Shown: positions 1 to 7,096 of the stretch, piece by piece
How the letters are laid out: every line of letters begins with the position of its first letter
How positions within the stretch are numbered: the first letter of the stretch is position 1
From: Clostridia bacterium
GTDB taxonomy: Bacteria > Bacillota > Clostridia > Peptostreptococcales > Anaerovoracaceae
DNA: 24,027 nucleotides
NCBI GenBank assembly: GCA_900754795.1
Contig: CAAEEA010000033.1
Coordinates: 1-24,027 of the forward strand
Direction: 5' to 3'
Program-made: the position numbers and the translations under genes
The notes under the pieces: model-generated
What the model saw: only the letters and a program-made list of their open reading frames with translations
Database searches by the model: none
Told to the model about the DNA's origin: nothing

Positions 1-1167
1 CTATTTTGAGTTGAAGTCCATAGCTACCTGAGCATAGAGCATGGCTCCCTTTATCAGAGCGCTTTCGTCTACGCGGTAGTTTCCTGAATGCTGAGGCCAG
101 ATAGCGCCGCATTCTTCATTTCTGCATCCGAGCAGAGCAATGGCTCCCGGAACTTTCTGCGCGTAATATGAGAAGTCTTCGCCTCCCATGGTAGCCGGCA
201 TCTCGACAGGCGCGCCTTCACCCATTATCTTTTCGGCGGCGTCGCAGGCGAGTTTTGACATAGCCTCGTCATTTACGGTAGGCGGTACAAATCTGTCAAA
301 GAAAACAGTCGCTTCAGCTCCGAACGCGGCCGCCGTGTTCTTCACTGTTCTTTCCATAAGCACAGGGATAGCGTCCCATACTTCCTGGCTGAAACAGCGG
401 GTAGTACCTTCAAGGTGAGCGTTTTCCGCAACGACATTCCAGCGTGTACCCACTTCAACGGTTCCCACCGTAACTACCAGCGGATCAAGAGGTGAAGTCT
501 GGCGGCTGGTCATGGCCTGAAGATTATTGATAACAGAAGCAGTCACCACAGCCGCGTCCACTCCCTGATGAGGCGCCGCGCCGTGAGTGCCCTTACCCTT
601 GATGTCAATTTTGAACAGGTCAGCGGAAGCCATTCTCGGTCCCGGCATACAGCATATATGTCCTGTTTCAACATCTGACCAGATATGTATACCAAAAGCT
701 CCGTCAACTCCTTCAAGAGCGCCCTGCTCTATCATCGACTTTGCTCCGGCAGCAGATTCTTCCGCAGGCTGGAAAGCGAGTTTTACTGTCCCGCAGAGAT
801 CTTCTTTCATATCATTCAAGATATGAGCCGCTGTCAGAAGCATGGAAATATGACAGTCATGTCCGCAGGCGTGCATAACGCCCTCATTTTCACTGGCATA
901 TTCGAGTCCGGTGATTTCCTGTACGGAAAGAGCGTCAATGTCTGCTCTCAGCAGGATGGTTTTTCCCGGTTTAGCTCCCTTGACGGTAGCCAGCACTCCT
1001 GTTTCCAGACCGCAATCTACCCACGGAACGCCTATCTTGTCCAGTTCTTCCTTGATTACCTTGCTGGTGTTATACTCTTTTGTGCTCACTTCCGGGTGTC
1101 TGTGGAAGTAACGGCGCATTTCAACCTGATAATCATTATATTTTGAAGCTACTTCTTTAATTTCCAT
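1..1167 (-). CDS. M20 family metal-dependent amidohydrolase (388 aa)
   Basis: Cytosolic amidohydrolase of the M20D group (N-acyl-amino-acid or aminoacyl-conjugate hydrolases such as hippurate hydrolase and HipO/AbgB-like enzymes). Visible family marks are the HRHPEVS segment near residue 23, the metal-binding MHACGHDCH motif (Cys101, His103), the QPAEE segment near 133-137 that supplies the general base and a metal Glu, His161, and a C-terminal PQHSGNYRVDE motif with the last His. Length is normal and no signal peptide is seen, so it acts inside the cell. The ATG at 1167 is preceded by AAGGTG at good spacing. It is the last visible gene of a three-gene set with a permease 23 bases upstream and a second M20 enzyme beyond it, which suggests a transport-and-hydrolysis pathway. 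The exact substrate cannot be read from sequence. The stop codon is the first codon of the window, so nothing downstream is seen. Confidence 0.93.
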   Translation of the reverse strand: MEIKEVASKYNDYQVEMRRYFHRHPEVSTKEYNTSKVIKEELDKIGVPWVDCGLETGVLATVKGAKPGKTILLRADIDALSVQEITGLEYASENEGVMHACGHDCHISMLLTAAHILNDMKEDLCGTVKLAFQPAEESAAGAKSMIEQGALEGVDGAFGIHIWSDVETGHICCMPGPRMASADLFKIDIKGKGTHGAAPHQGVDAAVVTASVINNLQAMTSRQTSPLDPLVVTVGTVEVGTRWNVVAENAHLEGTTRCFSQEVWDAIPVLMERTVKNTAAAFGAEATVFFDRFVPPTVNDEAMSKLACDAAEKIMGEGAPVEMPATMGGEDFSYYAQKVPGAIALLGCRNEECGAIWPQHSGNYRVDESALIKGAMLYAQVAMDFNSK

Positions 1168-1190
1168 TTACAACACCTTCTTTGAATTTT

Positions 1191-2405
1191 TTATGCCATA
1201 CCGGCGATGATATTCGCGAACCAGCCGGCTATAACTACTGAAGTGATAGTTACAGTGATAAATCCGCCTACGATCATTGACGGGAACATTTTGCTCATCA
1301 GATACTGTCTCTCTTCTTCAGTCTGACCGAGCGCGTTACAGGTGGATTCGGTGATTATAGCGTCACAAGGGAATCCGTACAGGGCTGTCAGACCGTTGGC
1401 AAACGCCAGAGGGAAAGACATTCTGAGTATCTTGGCGATTATGAATGACATTACAGCCATACCTACAACACCGATTATGATGAGTACGATCATTGGAACG
1501 ATGATGGATTTGAGCATGGCCGGTGTACAGTCTTTAAGGCCGTCAAATACATACATCATCAGAGCGAACATGATGATCTGATATGAGTTGGCTCTGTTGA
1601 GGAGATTCGTTTCGAGGATTCCCAGAGTAGTACATACTACGCCGAGGATCAGAGCCCATACAGCTCCGTGCAGCGGAGTGAGCTCGCCCAGTTTAATGGC
1701 GAAATATGCCACTATACCGAGTTTGCACAGCATCAGTACAGGTGAATTCCACTTGTCAGGAATTTTAGGGATCAGCGTCTTTCTGTCGCTGTCATCGGCA
1801 ACCACGGTCATTCCGACGCTGGCCATTTCTTTTCTGTCCTGTTCGGTCAGAACGATCTTGCCTGAGCGGAAATCCCTGAGCAGTCTCCTGCCTTCAGCCT
1901 GAAGACATATGGCAGTCAGAGGATAACCGGCGAATCCCTGTACGCAGTACATGGCTATGGCAAATACGGCAGCGGTTTTAAATCCGGCGTCAGCGGCGGC
2001 AGTCTGCATCATGGTAGCAGCTACGATTCCTCCTGTGAGAGGAGGCAGACCCGCGATAACCAGTACCTTATCCATGAAGATAGGCGCGATGAAATATCCG
2101 AGGAGACACATTCCCAGCAGGCCCGAAAGGCATACCACGATCGTTCTCCACTGCTGAATCAGCTGTTTAAGGCTTATAACGGTACCCATATGGGTAATCA
2201 AAAGATAAATTCCGAGGGTGCTTCCAAAAGGTATAAGCAGAGAATCGCTTACCAGTTCTTTCGGCAGTACGGTCCAGTATCCGAGAAGCAGTACAACCGC
2301 GGTAACGAATACTGACGGCACCCAGGCTTTTGTGATCTTGGCTACGAAATCGCCTATGAGATAAGCGATCGCGCAGATCACAAACGCTAACATAAAGTTA
2401 TACAT
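1191..2405 (-). CDS. Multi-pass membrane permease between two M20 hydrolases
   Basis: A 404-residue integral membrane protein with about ten to twelve hydrophobic stretches spread over its whole length and no soluble domain apart from a charged cytosolic-looking loop near residues 172-212 (EGRRLLRDFRSGK onward). Small-residue-rich segments, such as the one around GGIVAATMMQTAAADAG near residue 125-140, recall the re-entrant loops of ESS/GltS-like or 2-hydroxycarboxylate-type secondary carriers, but I do not recognise the family with confidence. The ATG at 2405 has an AGGAA-type ribosome site. It lies 97 bases downstream of one M20 hydrolase and 23 bases upstream of the other. By inference it imports, or exchanges, the amide or peptide substrate that those enzymes split. 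The 97-base gap contains only a weak AT-flanked hairpin around 2445-2477 and no convincing promoter. Confidence 0.8.
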   Translation of the reverse strand: MYNFMLAFVICAIAYLIGDFVAKITKAWVPSVFVTAVVLLLGYWTVLPKELVSDSLLIPFGSTLGIYLLITHMGTVISLKQLIQQWRTIVVCLSGLLGMCLLGYFIAPIFMDKVLVIAGLPPLTGGIVAATMMQTAAADAGFKTAAVFAIAMYCVQGFAGYPLTAICLQAEGRRLLRDFRSGKIVLTEQDRKEMASVGMTVVADDSDRKTLIPKIPDKWNSPVLMLCKLGIVAYFAIKLGELTPLHGAVWALILGVVCTTLGILETNLLNRANSYQIIMFALMMYVFDGLKDCTPAMLKSIIVPMIVLIIIGVVGMAVMSFIIAKILRMSFPLAFANGLTALYGFPCDAIITESTCNALGQTEEERQYLMSKMFPSMIVGGFITVTITSVVIAGWFANIIAGMA

Positions 2406-2502
2406 TTCATGTCTTCCTTTCTGTGAAATAATAGATTTTATAAAAAAGATGCTTCTGCCATGCAGTGCTGCTCTTTTTAACTGTTTAACAAATCCATTTG
2501 GA

Positions 2503-3708
2503 TTACGCCCTTTTGTTCAGATACCCCGTAGCCGCGGTCACAAGAGCGGCGATACCGTAAGGCATGGCGTCTTCTTTCATGACGCATTTGGCGTTGTGCA
2601 GCGCCACCAGTTCACCTTCGTGACCCGCTTTGACCATCATATAGACGCCCGGAGTTCCGGTCATTTCAGTATAATAGCTGAAGTCCTCGCTGAAAGAATA
2701 AGGATCTTTTGCTTCAGAGACCCGGTCAGCGCCCAGATTTTCTTTTACCGCCGCCATAGTCTCTTCGGTAAGGCCGGGATCGTTATAACAGGCCGGATAG
2801 CCTTCATAGTGGTTAATGTCCACCTTCGTTCCCGAAAATTCCTCTACTCCCTTCGCGATCTGATACACCTGCTGTGTTACCTGTTTTCTTATCTCCGGCA
2901 GATATGAACGCGCTATGCCGCCGAACTTTGCTTCGTCAGGTATAACGTTAGGCGCGTCTCCGCTGTGGAAACTGCATACAGGAAAGATAACCGTCTCCAG
3001 AGGATCTGTATATCTTGCCGGTATCTGCTGCATTATGTTTACCATCTGGCAGGCCGCAAGGATAGGGTCTTTGGTGAGATGCGGCGTTGAGCCGTGACCT
3101 CCCTTTCCCTTTACTGTTATATCAAACAGATCTACAGAGGTAGTCAGCGGACCTTTGTGGAAAACAACCTCGCCCGCGGTTTCTTCATCGGGTATCAGGT
3201 GCATGCCGAATATCACGTCAACGTGAGGATTCTCCATTACACCTTTTTCAACCAGCTCTTTTGCTCCTCCAGGCAGAGTATCTTCGCTCGGCTGAAAAAT
3301 GAGCTTGATCGTTCCCGAAAACTTGTCCCGGTTATCGCAGAGTATCTTCGCCGCTCCGAGGAGCATGGCCGTGTGCATATCATGTCCGCACGCGTGCATC
3401 ATTCCCGGTATCTCGCTGGCAAACGGCAGTCCTGTCTCCTCCTGAACGGGAAGAGCGTCTATATCTGATCTGACAGCCGCGCAGAGACGGGTATTTCCCT
3501 TTCCGTTTCCGTGAATGAGAGCTACCGCTCCTGTCGGCATAGGCGAAAGTATCTCATCTGCTCCGAATTCAAGGAGTTTCTCCTTAATCAGAGCTGTGGT
3601 TTTTATCTCTTTGCGTCCGATCTCCGGATTCCTGTGTATGGATCTTCTGATCTCTATGATCTCAGGCATTATCTTCTCTATAGCCTGCATGAGTTCTGAA
3701 TTGACCAT
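2503..3708 (-). CDS. M20 family metal-dependent amidohydrolase (401 aa)
   Basis: Second M20D amidohydrolase, clearly a distant paralogue of the one at 1-1167 rather than a recent copy. It has HRNPEIG near residue 25, the MHACGHDMH metal motif (Cys107, His109), a QPSEDTLPGGAKE segment in place of the usual QPAEE, and a FSEDFSYY motif near the C-terminus that is typical of the family. No signal peptide is visible, so it is cytosolic. The ATG at 3708 has GAGGTG just upstream. It is the first gene after the promoter at 3739-3767 and is followed by the permease, so it likely leads a three-gene transcript. The SED substitution keeps one acidic residue in each relevant position, so I expect it to be active. 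Two hydrolases with one permease suggest either a two-step breakdown or two related substrates. Confidence 0.92.
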   Translation of the reverse strand: MVNSELMQAIEKIMPEIIEIRRSIHRNPEIGRKEIKTTALIKEKLLEFGADEILSPMPTGAVALIHGNGKGNTRLCAAVRSDIDALPVQEETGLPFASEIPGMMHACGHDMHTAMLLGAAKILCDNRDKFSGTIKLIFQPSEDTLPGGAKELVEKGVMENPHVDVIFGMHLIPDEETAGEVVFHKGPLTTSVDLFDITVKGKGGHGSTPHLTKDPILAACQMVNIMQQIPARYTDPLETVIFPVCSFHSGDAPNVIPDEAKFGGIARSYLPEIRKQVTQQVYQIAKGVEEFSGTKVDINHYEGYPACYNDPGLTEETMAAVKENLGADRVSEAKDPYSFSEDFSYYTEMTGTPGVYMMVKAGHEGELVALHNAKCVMKEDAMPYGIAALVTAATGYLNKRA

Positions 3709-3738
3709 TGTTCACCTCGCATAAAAAAATCAATTAAA

Positions 3739-3767
3739 ATATTATCATATTTGCACCATAAAATCAA
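3739..3767 (-). promoter_or_regulatory. Sigma-A type promoter of the M20-permease-M20 genes
   Basis: On the minus strand TTGATT (3762-3767) and TAATAT (3739-3744) are separated by 17 bases, ending about 30 bases before the ATG at 3708. The region is very AT-rich, so chance matches are possible; a second weaker TACAAT lies further upstream near 3810. Confidence 0.5.
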
Positions 3768-3853
3768 TATCTTCTTGTATTTTTCAACAGTTTTTTTGGC
3801 TTTTATTTGTTAATTGTAACACAGTCTCCCGTTTTTGTTTAACGCCAACACAA

Positions 3854-3881
3854 AACCCGGGGAGCGATTGCTCTCCGGGTT
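3854..3881 (-). terminator. Rho-independent terminator after the ArsB-like/small protein genes
   Basis: A 12-position stem (AACCCGG...GAGC paired with GCTC...CCGGGTT) has one mismatch when read on the minus strand and a four-base loop. It lies 12 bases beyond the stop of the gene at 3894. The run after it is only moderately T-rich (TTTTGTGTT), so termination may be partial. Confidence 0.65.
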
Positions 3882-3893
3882 AAGATCTGAGGC

Positions 3894-4358
3894 TTACAGC
3901 TCTTTAACTTCGTCAAGCAGCGGAGAATTCTTTGTCATTTCCGCCAGTTTGTCGTGGATCTTATCCATCATCGTCTCGATTTCCTCCAGATCCTCTTTTG
4001 CCACATTATGACGCATGAAAAGATTTTCCATTTCCCTGTCTACGGTTACCACATCGTTGGCAATATGCAGAAACTTTGAGAAATTTGAACTGTTGTAAGC
4101 ATTTCTGAATTTACGCAGGTCGGCGGCGATTATCTCGACTACCTGCTGTTCATTGTAGATCTTGCCAATCATCATAGGATACGGGCTTACTCTCTGAAGA
4201 TAAATATCCTCTTCTTTGGCCTCATACATGTAAGTCACACGGAGATCGCCTATTTCAAACTTCGCGATATTGATATATGCCGGCGAAGTCTTGATGGATA
4301 CGGCGCCCATCTGTCTGAGCATTACATTGATCATATCATCAGATACTATGCTTCTCAT
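3894..4358 (-). CDS. Unrecognised small protein linked to an ArsB/NhaD-type permease
   Basis: A 154-residue soluble protein that I do not recognise. The N-terminal two thirds look alpha/beta, with short hydrophobic strands such as FEIGDLRVTYMY and YPMMIGKIY. The last 45 residues (from about EMENLFMRH) are charged and helical, with the heptad-like look of a short coiled coil. There are no cysteines, no signal peptide and no membrane segment. Its ATG at 4358 has GAGGAG about nine bases upstream. It starts 21 bases after the permease gene and ends just before a terminator, so the two are probably cotranscribed. A regulatory or accessory role for the permease is a guess from position alone. Confidence 0.8.
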   Translation of the reverse strand: MRSIVSDDMINVMLRQMGAVSIKTSPAYINIAKFEIGDLRVTYMYEAKEEDIYLQRVSPYPMMIGKIYNEQQVVEIIAADLRKFRNAYNSSNFSKFLHIANDVVTVDREMENLFMRHNVAKEDLEEIETMMDKIHDKLAEMTKNSPLLDEVKEL

Positions 4359-4379
4359 TTGAACTCACTCCTCTTTCTA

Positions 4380-5645
4380 TTACATTCCGAACTTAACAAG
4401 CAGGAATATTGTTGACAGCGCTACGGTCATCAGCATAACAGGATATCCCACCTTGGTGTAGGACGCGAAAGTGATCGGATACCCGTGCTTGTTACTGATA
4501 CCGGAAAGTACCACGTTGGCTGAAGCTCCTATAAGAGTTCCGTTTCCTCCGAAGCATGCGCCCAGAGAAATAGCCCACCACAGCGGTTCTATATCAACTC
4601 CGCTCTCACCGAGGGCGATTACGAGCGGGATGAGTGTGGCAACGAACGGGATATTGTCCAGTATGGAGGAGAATATCGCCGAGGCCCACAGCAGTATCAT
4701 CATCATCATTACCGGATGACCGGATGCGACGTTGAGGACAACATTGGCAAGCTGACCGATAACGCCGGTCTCCACCATGCCGCCTACCACTATAAAGAGC
4801 ATTACAAAGAATACTATCGTAGACCACTCAACTTCACTGATTATATGGTCGATATTTTGTCTGCCGATTATCATCATGACGGCAGCGCATGTAAGCGCGA
4901 TGGTAGCCGTATCCACTCCGATCTGGCTGTGGAAGATGAAGGCGAATACCACTATGACAACCATTACGACGCTCTTTACCAGGAGCGCGTGATCTTCTAT
5001 GGCTTTATTTTCGTCAAGATGAGCTACAGCGGAAATAGCTTCAGGATCGGCCGCCAGTTTGCGTCCGTAAAGGAATCTCATGATTACTATAAGTACGAGC
5101 ACCGATGCGACGGCAACCAGTCCCGTATTAGCCACGAAGTCCATGAAAGTCAGTCCCGCGGCGCTTCCGATCATTATATTAGGCGGGTCTCCGATGAGAG
5201 TCGCTGTTCCTCCTATATTAGAAGCAAATATCTGGGTTATGAGGAACGGCACCGGATTTATCTTGAGCATCCGGGCAATGGTGATAGTCATCGGTCCTAC
5301 CAAGAGTACTGTTGTTACGTTATCAAGGAATCCTGAAAGGAAAGCGGTTATCAGTATAAACGCTGCCATGATCTTCCACGGATCACCTTTTGCCATCTTT
5401 GCGGCCTTTATGGCGATATACTCAAAGAGGCCTGAGTTTTTAACTACGGCTACGAACAGCATCATGCCGATCAGTACGCCGATAGTGTTGAAATCAACAT
5501 ATCCTATCGCCGCGTCAAAATCGAGTACTCCAGCGAGGAGCAGCACTACCGCTCCGGCAAGAGCCGCGGCAGACCTGTGTACCTTCTCTGTCATGATCGC
5601 AATGATCACAATGAGAAACACTACAATAGAAATAACTTCTTGCAC
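4380..5645 (-). CDS. ArsB/NhaD superfamily (P-protein-like) permease
   Basis: An inner-membrane secondary transporter of the ion transporter superfamily, 421 residues with about ten to twelve membrane segments. Family marks are the FLSGFLDNVTTVLL segment and the SNIGGTATLIGDPPNIMIG motif in the first half, and the mirrored GACFGGNGTLIGASANVV motif in the second half, the two inverted repeats of this fold. Relatives exchange arsenite, sodium/protons or organic anions; no arsenic genes (arsR, arsA, arsD) are nearby, so arsenite export is not supported. I chose GTG at 5645. It has AGGAGG at 5656-5661 with ten bases between, while the longer reading from TTG at 5687 would begin within about ten bases of the predicted transcript start and adds an unlikely polar leader. 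A small unrecognised gene follows 21 bases downstream. Confidence 0.88.
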   Translation of the reverse strand: MQEVISIVVFLIVIIAIMTEKVHRSAAALAGAVVLLLAGVLDFDAAIGYVDFNTIGVLIGMMLFVAVVKNSGLFEYIAIKAAKMAKGDPWKIMAAFILITAFLSGFLDNVTTVLLVGPMTITIARMLKINPVPFLITQIFASNIGGTATLIGDPPNIMIGSAAGLTFMDFVANTGLVAVASVLVLIVIMRFLYGRKLAADPEAISAVAHLDENKAIEDHALLVKSVVMVVIVVFAFIFHSQIGVDTATIALTCAAVMMIIGRQNIDHIISEVEWSTIVFFVMLFIVVGGMVETGVIGQLANVVLNVASGHPVMMMMILLWASAIFSSILDNIPFVATLIPLVIALGESGVDIEPLWWAISLGACFGGNGTLIGASANVVLSGISNKHGYPITFASYTKVGYPVMLMTVALSTIFLLVKFGM

Positions 5646-5655
5646 TTCTTTTTTA

Positions 5656-5661
5656 CCTCCT
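5656..5661 (-). promoter_or_regulatory. Ribosome binding site fixing the GTG start of the permease
   Basis: AGGAGG on the minus strand, ten bases before GTG at 5645. It selects this start over the in-frame TTG at 5687, which has no ribosome site. Confidence 0.75.
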
Positions 5662-5702
5662 GTTGCGATCAGTTTAAAACCACACAATTTGATGACTATG
5701 GG

Positions 5703-5731
5703 AGTATACCACTTTAGCGGCGGAAATTCAA
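5703..5731 (-). promoter_or_regulatory. Extended -10 sigma-A promoter of the ArsB/NhaD-type gene
   Basis: TTGAAT (5726-5731), a 17-base spacer, then TATACT (5703-5708) preceded by TGG, giving an extended -10. The predicted transcript begins near 5697, leaving a leader of about 50 bases before the GTG at 5645. Confidence 0.7.
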
Positions 5732-5817
5732 TAACAGGAGTGAAAATATTTCGTTAATTTTAGGCGCCTAGGATGCGCTTAACTTTCAAAATTCAACGGT
5801 TTTGCGGCGGGGCTCAA

Positions 5818-6960
5818 TCACATTATTTTTTTCAGTACAATCGGCGTTATGATCGTTGTGGCGATGACTACGATTATGACCGCGGGCATGATGACTATGT
5901 CCAGCAGTCCCATCTCATATCCTTTCTGAGCGACTATCAGCGCTACTTCTCCTCTGGACACCATTCCCACTCCGACCTGCAGGGCTTCTCTTCCGTTAAA
6001 TCCGCATGTCCTGGCGCCCAGACCGCAGCCTATTATTTTGGTCAATATCGCTATAATCAGCAATAACACGGAAAACCAGATGATGTTTCCCGTTATCCCC
6101 TCCAGATCCACTTTGAGCCCCACGCTGGCGAAAAATATCGGCGAAAAAAACATGTATGACGGTACATTTATCTTTCTGAAAACTTCCGTTTTTATCTGAT
6201 TTTGTGAGAGGAACAGTCCAAGAAGATATGCTCCCGTTATGTCGGCTACGCCAAAGAAATGCTCTGAAGCAAAAGCGATCAGCAGACACGATCCCAGCAC
6301 ATATGTGCTGACGCGCTGTTTTTTCAGATTCATATCTATGTATTTTCTGAATCTGCTGATCAGCAATCCTATAGCTCCCATGATAATACCGTAAAGCAGA
6401 ATCTTGATCAGCACCACGGTAACAGACACGTCGCTGCTTTTAAAGCTGGTCACTATGGTGAGGACAATTATACCGATGATATCGTCCAGCACGGCGGCGC
6501 CGAGGATAACATTTCCCACTTTTCCGTCAAGTTTTCCCATTTCTCTCAGCGCTTCCACAGTTATGCTCACAGAAGTCGCCGTAAGGACTACTCCGACAAA
6601 TACAGCTTTAAGACCGTCTACTCCGGGTCCTCCGAAGAACACATAATAACATGCCGTCCCTCCTATTAGAGGCACAGCTACGCCTATACAGGCGACCACC
6701 AGACAGGTGACGCTGTTTCTTTTTATCTCGTTGATGTCAGTATCAAGGCCGGCAAGGAACATCAGCATTATAACGCCGATTTCCGCCGTAAAAGAAATAA
6801 AATCAGTCTCAGCGATTATTCCAAGACCCGTGGGCCCTATAAGGACTCCCGCAAGAAGAGCTCCTACTACAGCAGGCATGCTGACCTTTTTTGTCAGATC
6901 GCCGAGCAGCTTGGTTGACATGATTATAACAGCGACACTCACAAGATAGCCGTACTCCAT
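5818..6960 (-). CDS. CPA2-family cation/proton antiporter
   Basis: A 380-residue membrane protein of the monovalent cation:proton antiporter-2 (KefB/NapA/GerN) family, with about twelve hydrophobic segments. Visible marks are MPAVVGALLAGVLIGPTGLG near the N-terminus, the AVLDDIIGIIVL segment carrying the paired Asp residues that bind the exchanged cation, and the late GVGMVSRGEVALI motif. There is no C-terminal RCK/TrkA-N domain, so it is the short form, like GerN or NapA, not a full KefB. ATG at 6960 is preferred. GGAGG at 6969-6973 is eight bases away, and the longer reading from 6981 would start within the ribosome site region. A terminator hairpin ends only about 20 bases upstream of that ribosome site, so expression probably depends on read-through from the etf genes or on a regulated terminator. 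The role is likely pH or sodium/potassium homeostasis. Confidence 0.9.
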   Translation of the reverse strand: MEYGYLVSVAVIIMSTKLLGDLTKKVSMPAVVGALLAGVLIGPTGLGIIAETDFISFTAEIGVIMLMFLAGLDTDINEIKRNSVTCLVVACIGVAVPLIGGTACYYVFFGGPGVDGLKAVFVGVVLTATSVSITVEALREMGKLDGKVGNVILGAAVLDDIIGIIVLTIVTSFKSSDVSVTVVLIKILLYGIIMGAIGLLISRFRKYIDMNLKKQRVSTYVLGSCLLIAFASEHFFGVADITGAYLLGLFLSQNQIKTEVFRKINVPSYMFFSPIFFASVGLKVDLEGITGNIIWFSVLLLIIAILTKIIGCGLGARTCGFNGREALQVGVGMVSRGEVALIVAQKGYEMGLLDIVIMPAVIIVVIATTIITPIVLKKIM

Positions 6961-6991
6961 TTCTCCTACCTCCGTCTGCAAATGTGTTTTG

Positions 6992-7031
6992 AAAAAAACG
7001 CAGAGACCGCATGTGAACTTTAGCGGTCTCT
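6992..7031 (-). terminator. Rho-independent terminator between etfA and the antiporter gene
   Basis: A perfect nine-base stem, AGAGACCGC with GCGGTCTCT (7002-7010 and 7023-7031), is followed on the minus strand by GCG and seven T residues (6992-6998). It would end the etf transcript, but it also lies immediately before the antiporter ribosome site. Confidence 0.88.
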
Positions 7032-7040
7032 GAACATTAT

Positions 7041-7088
7041 GCCAGACAAGAGGCTTGTTTGGCGTATTATCTTGTCAGTTTATCTGAC
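7041..7088 (-). other. Two further hairpins in the etfA-antiporter gap
   Basis: Between etfA and the terminator are two more inverted repeats. GTCAG/CTGAC (7074-7078 and 7084-7088) has a five-base loop. GCCAAACAAG/CTTGTCTGGC (7041-7063) pairs at nine of ten positions around a three-base loop. Neither has a T run, so they are not terminators by themselves. With the terminator they form a three-hairpin array in about 90 bases. Confidence 0.55.
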
Positions 7089-7096
7089 TGTTTTGC

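Noticed and set aside
2445..2477. AAAAAGA...TCTTTTT inverted repeat with inner CTGC/GCAG between the M20 and permease genes
   Set aside because: The GC core is only four pairs with unpaired bases around it; too weak to call a terminator within an apparent operon.
3809..3825. TGTTA-ATTG-TAACA considered as a Rex site
   Set aside because: The arm spacing is wrong for Rex (the centre should be eight bases between these arms), and no matching promoter overlap is clear.
5080..5757. Plus-strand reading frame of 225 codons opposite the permease gene
   Set aside because: Antisense shadow of a membrane protein gene; the Ile/Thr/Ser/Ala-rich composition is what such shadows give.
5761..5770. Palindrome TAGGCGCCTA upstream of the ArsB/NhaD-type gene, considered as a terminator for the antiporter
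   Set aside because: No T run follows on the minus strand and the stem is short; it might be a protein site, but nothing supports one.
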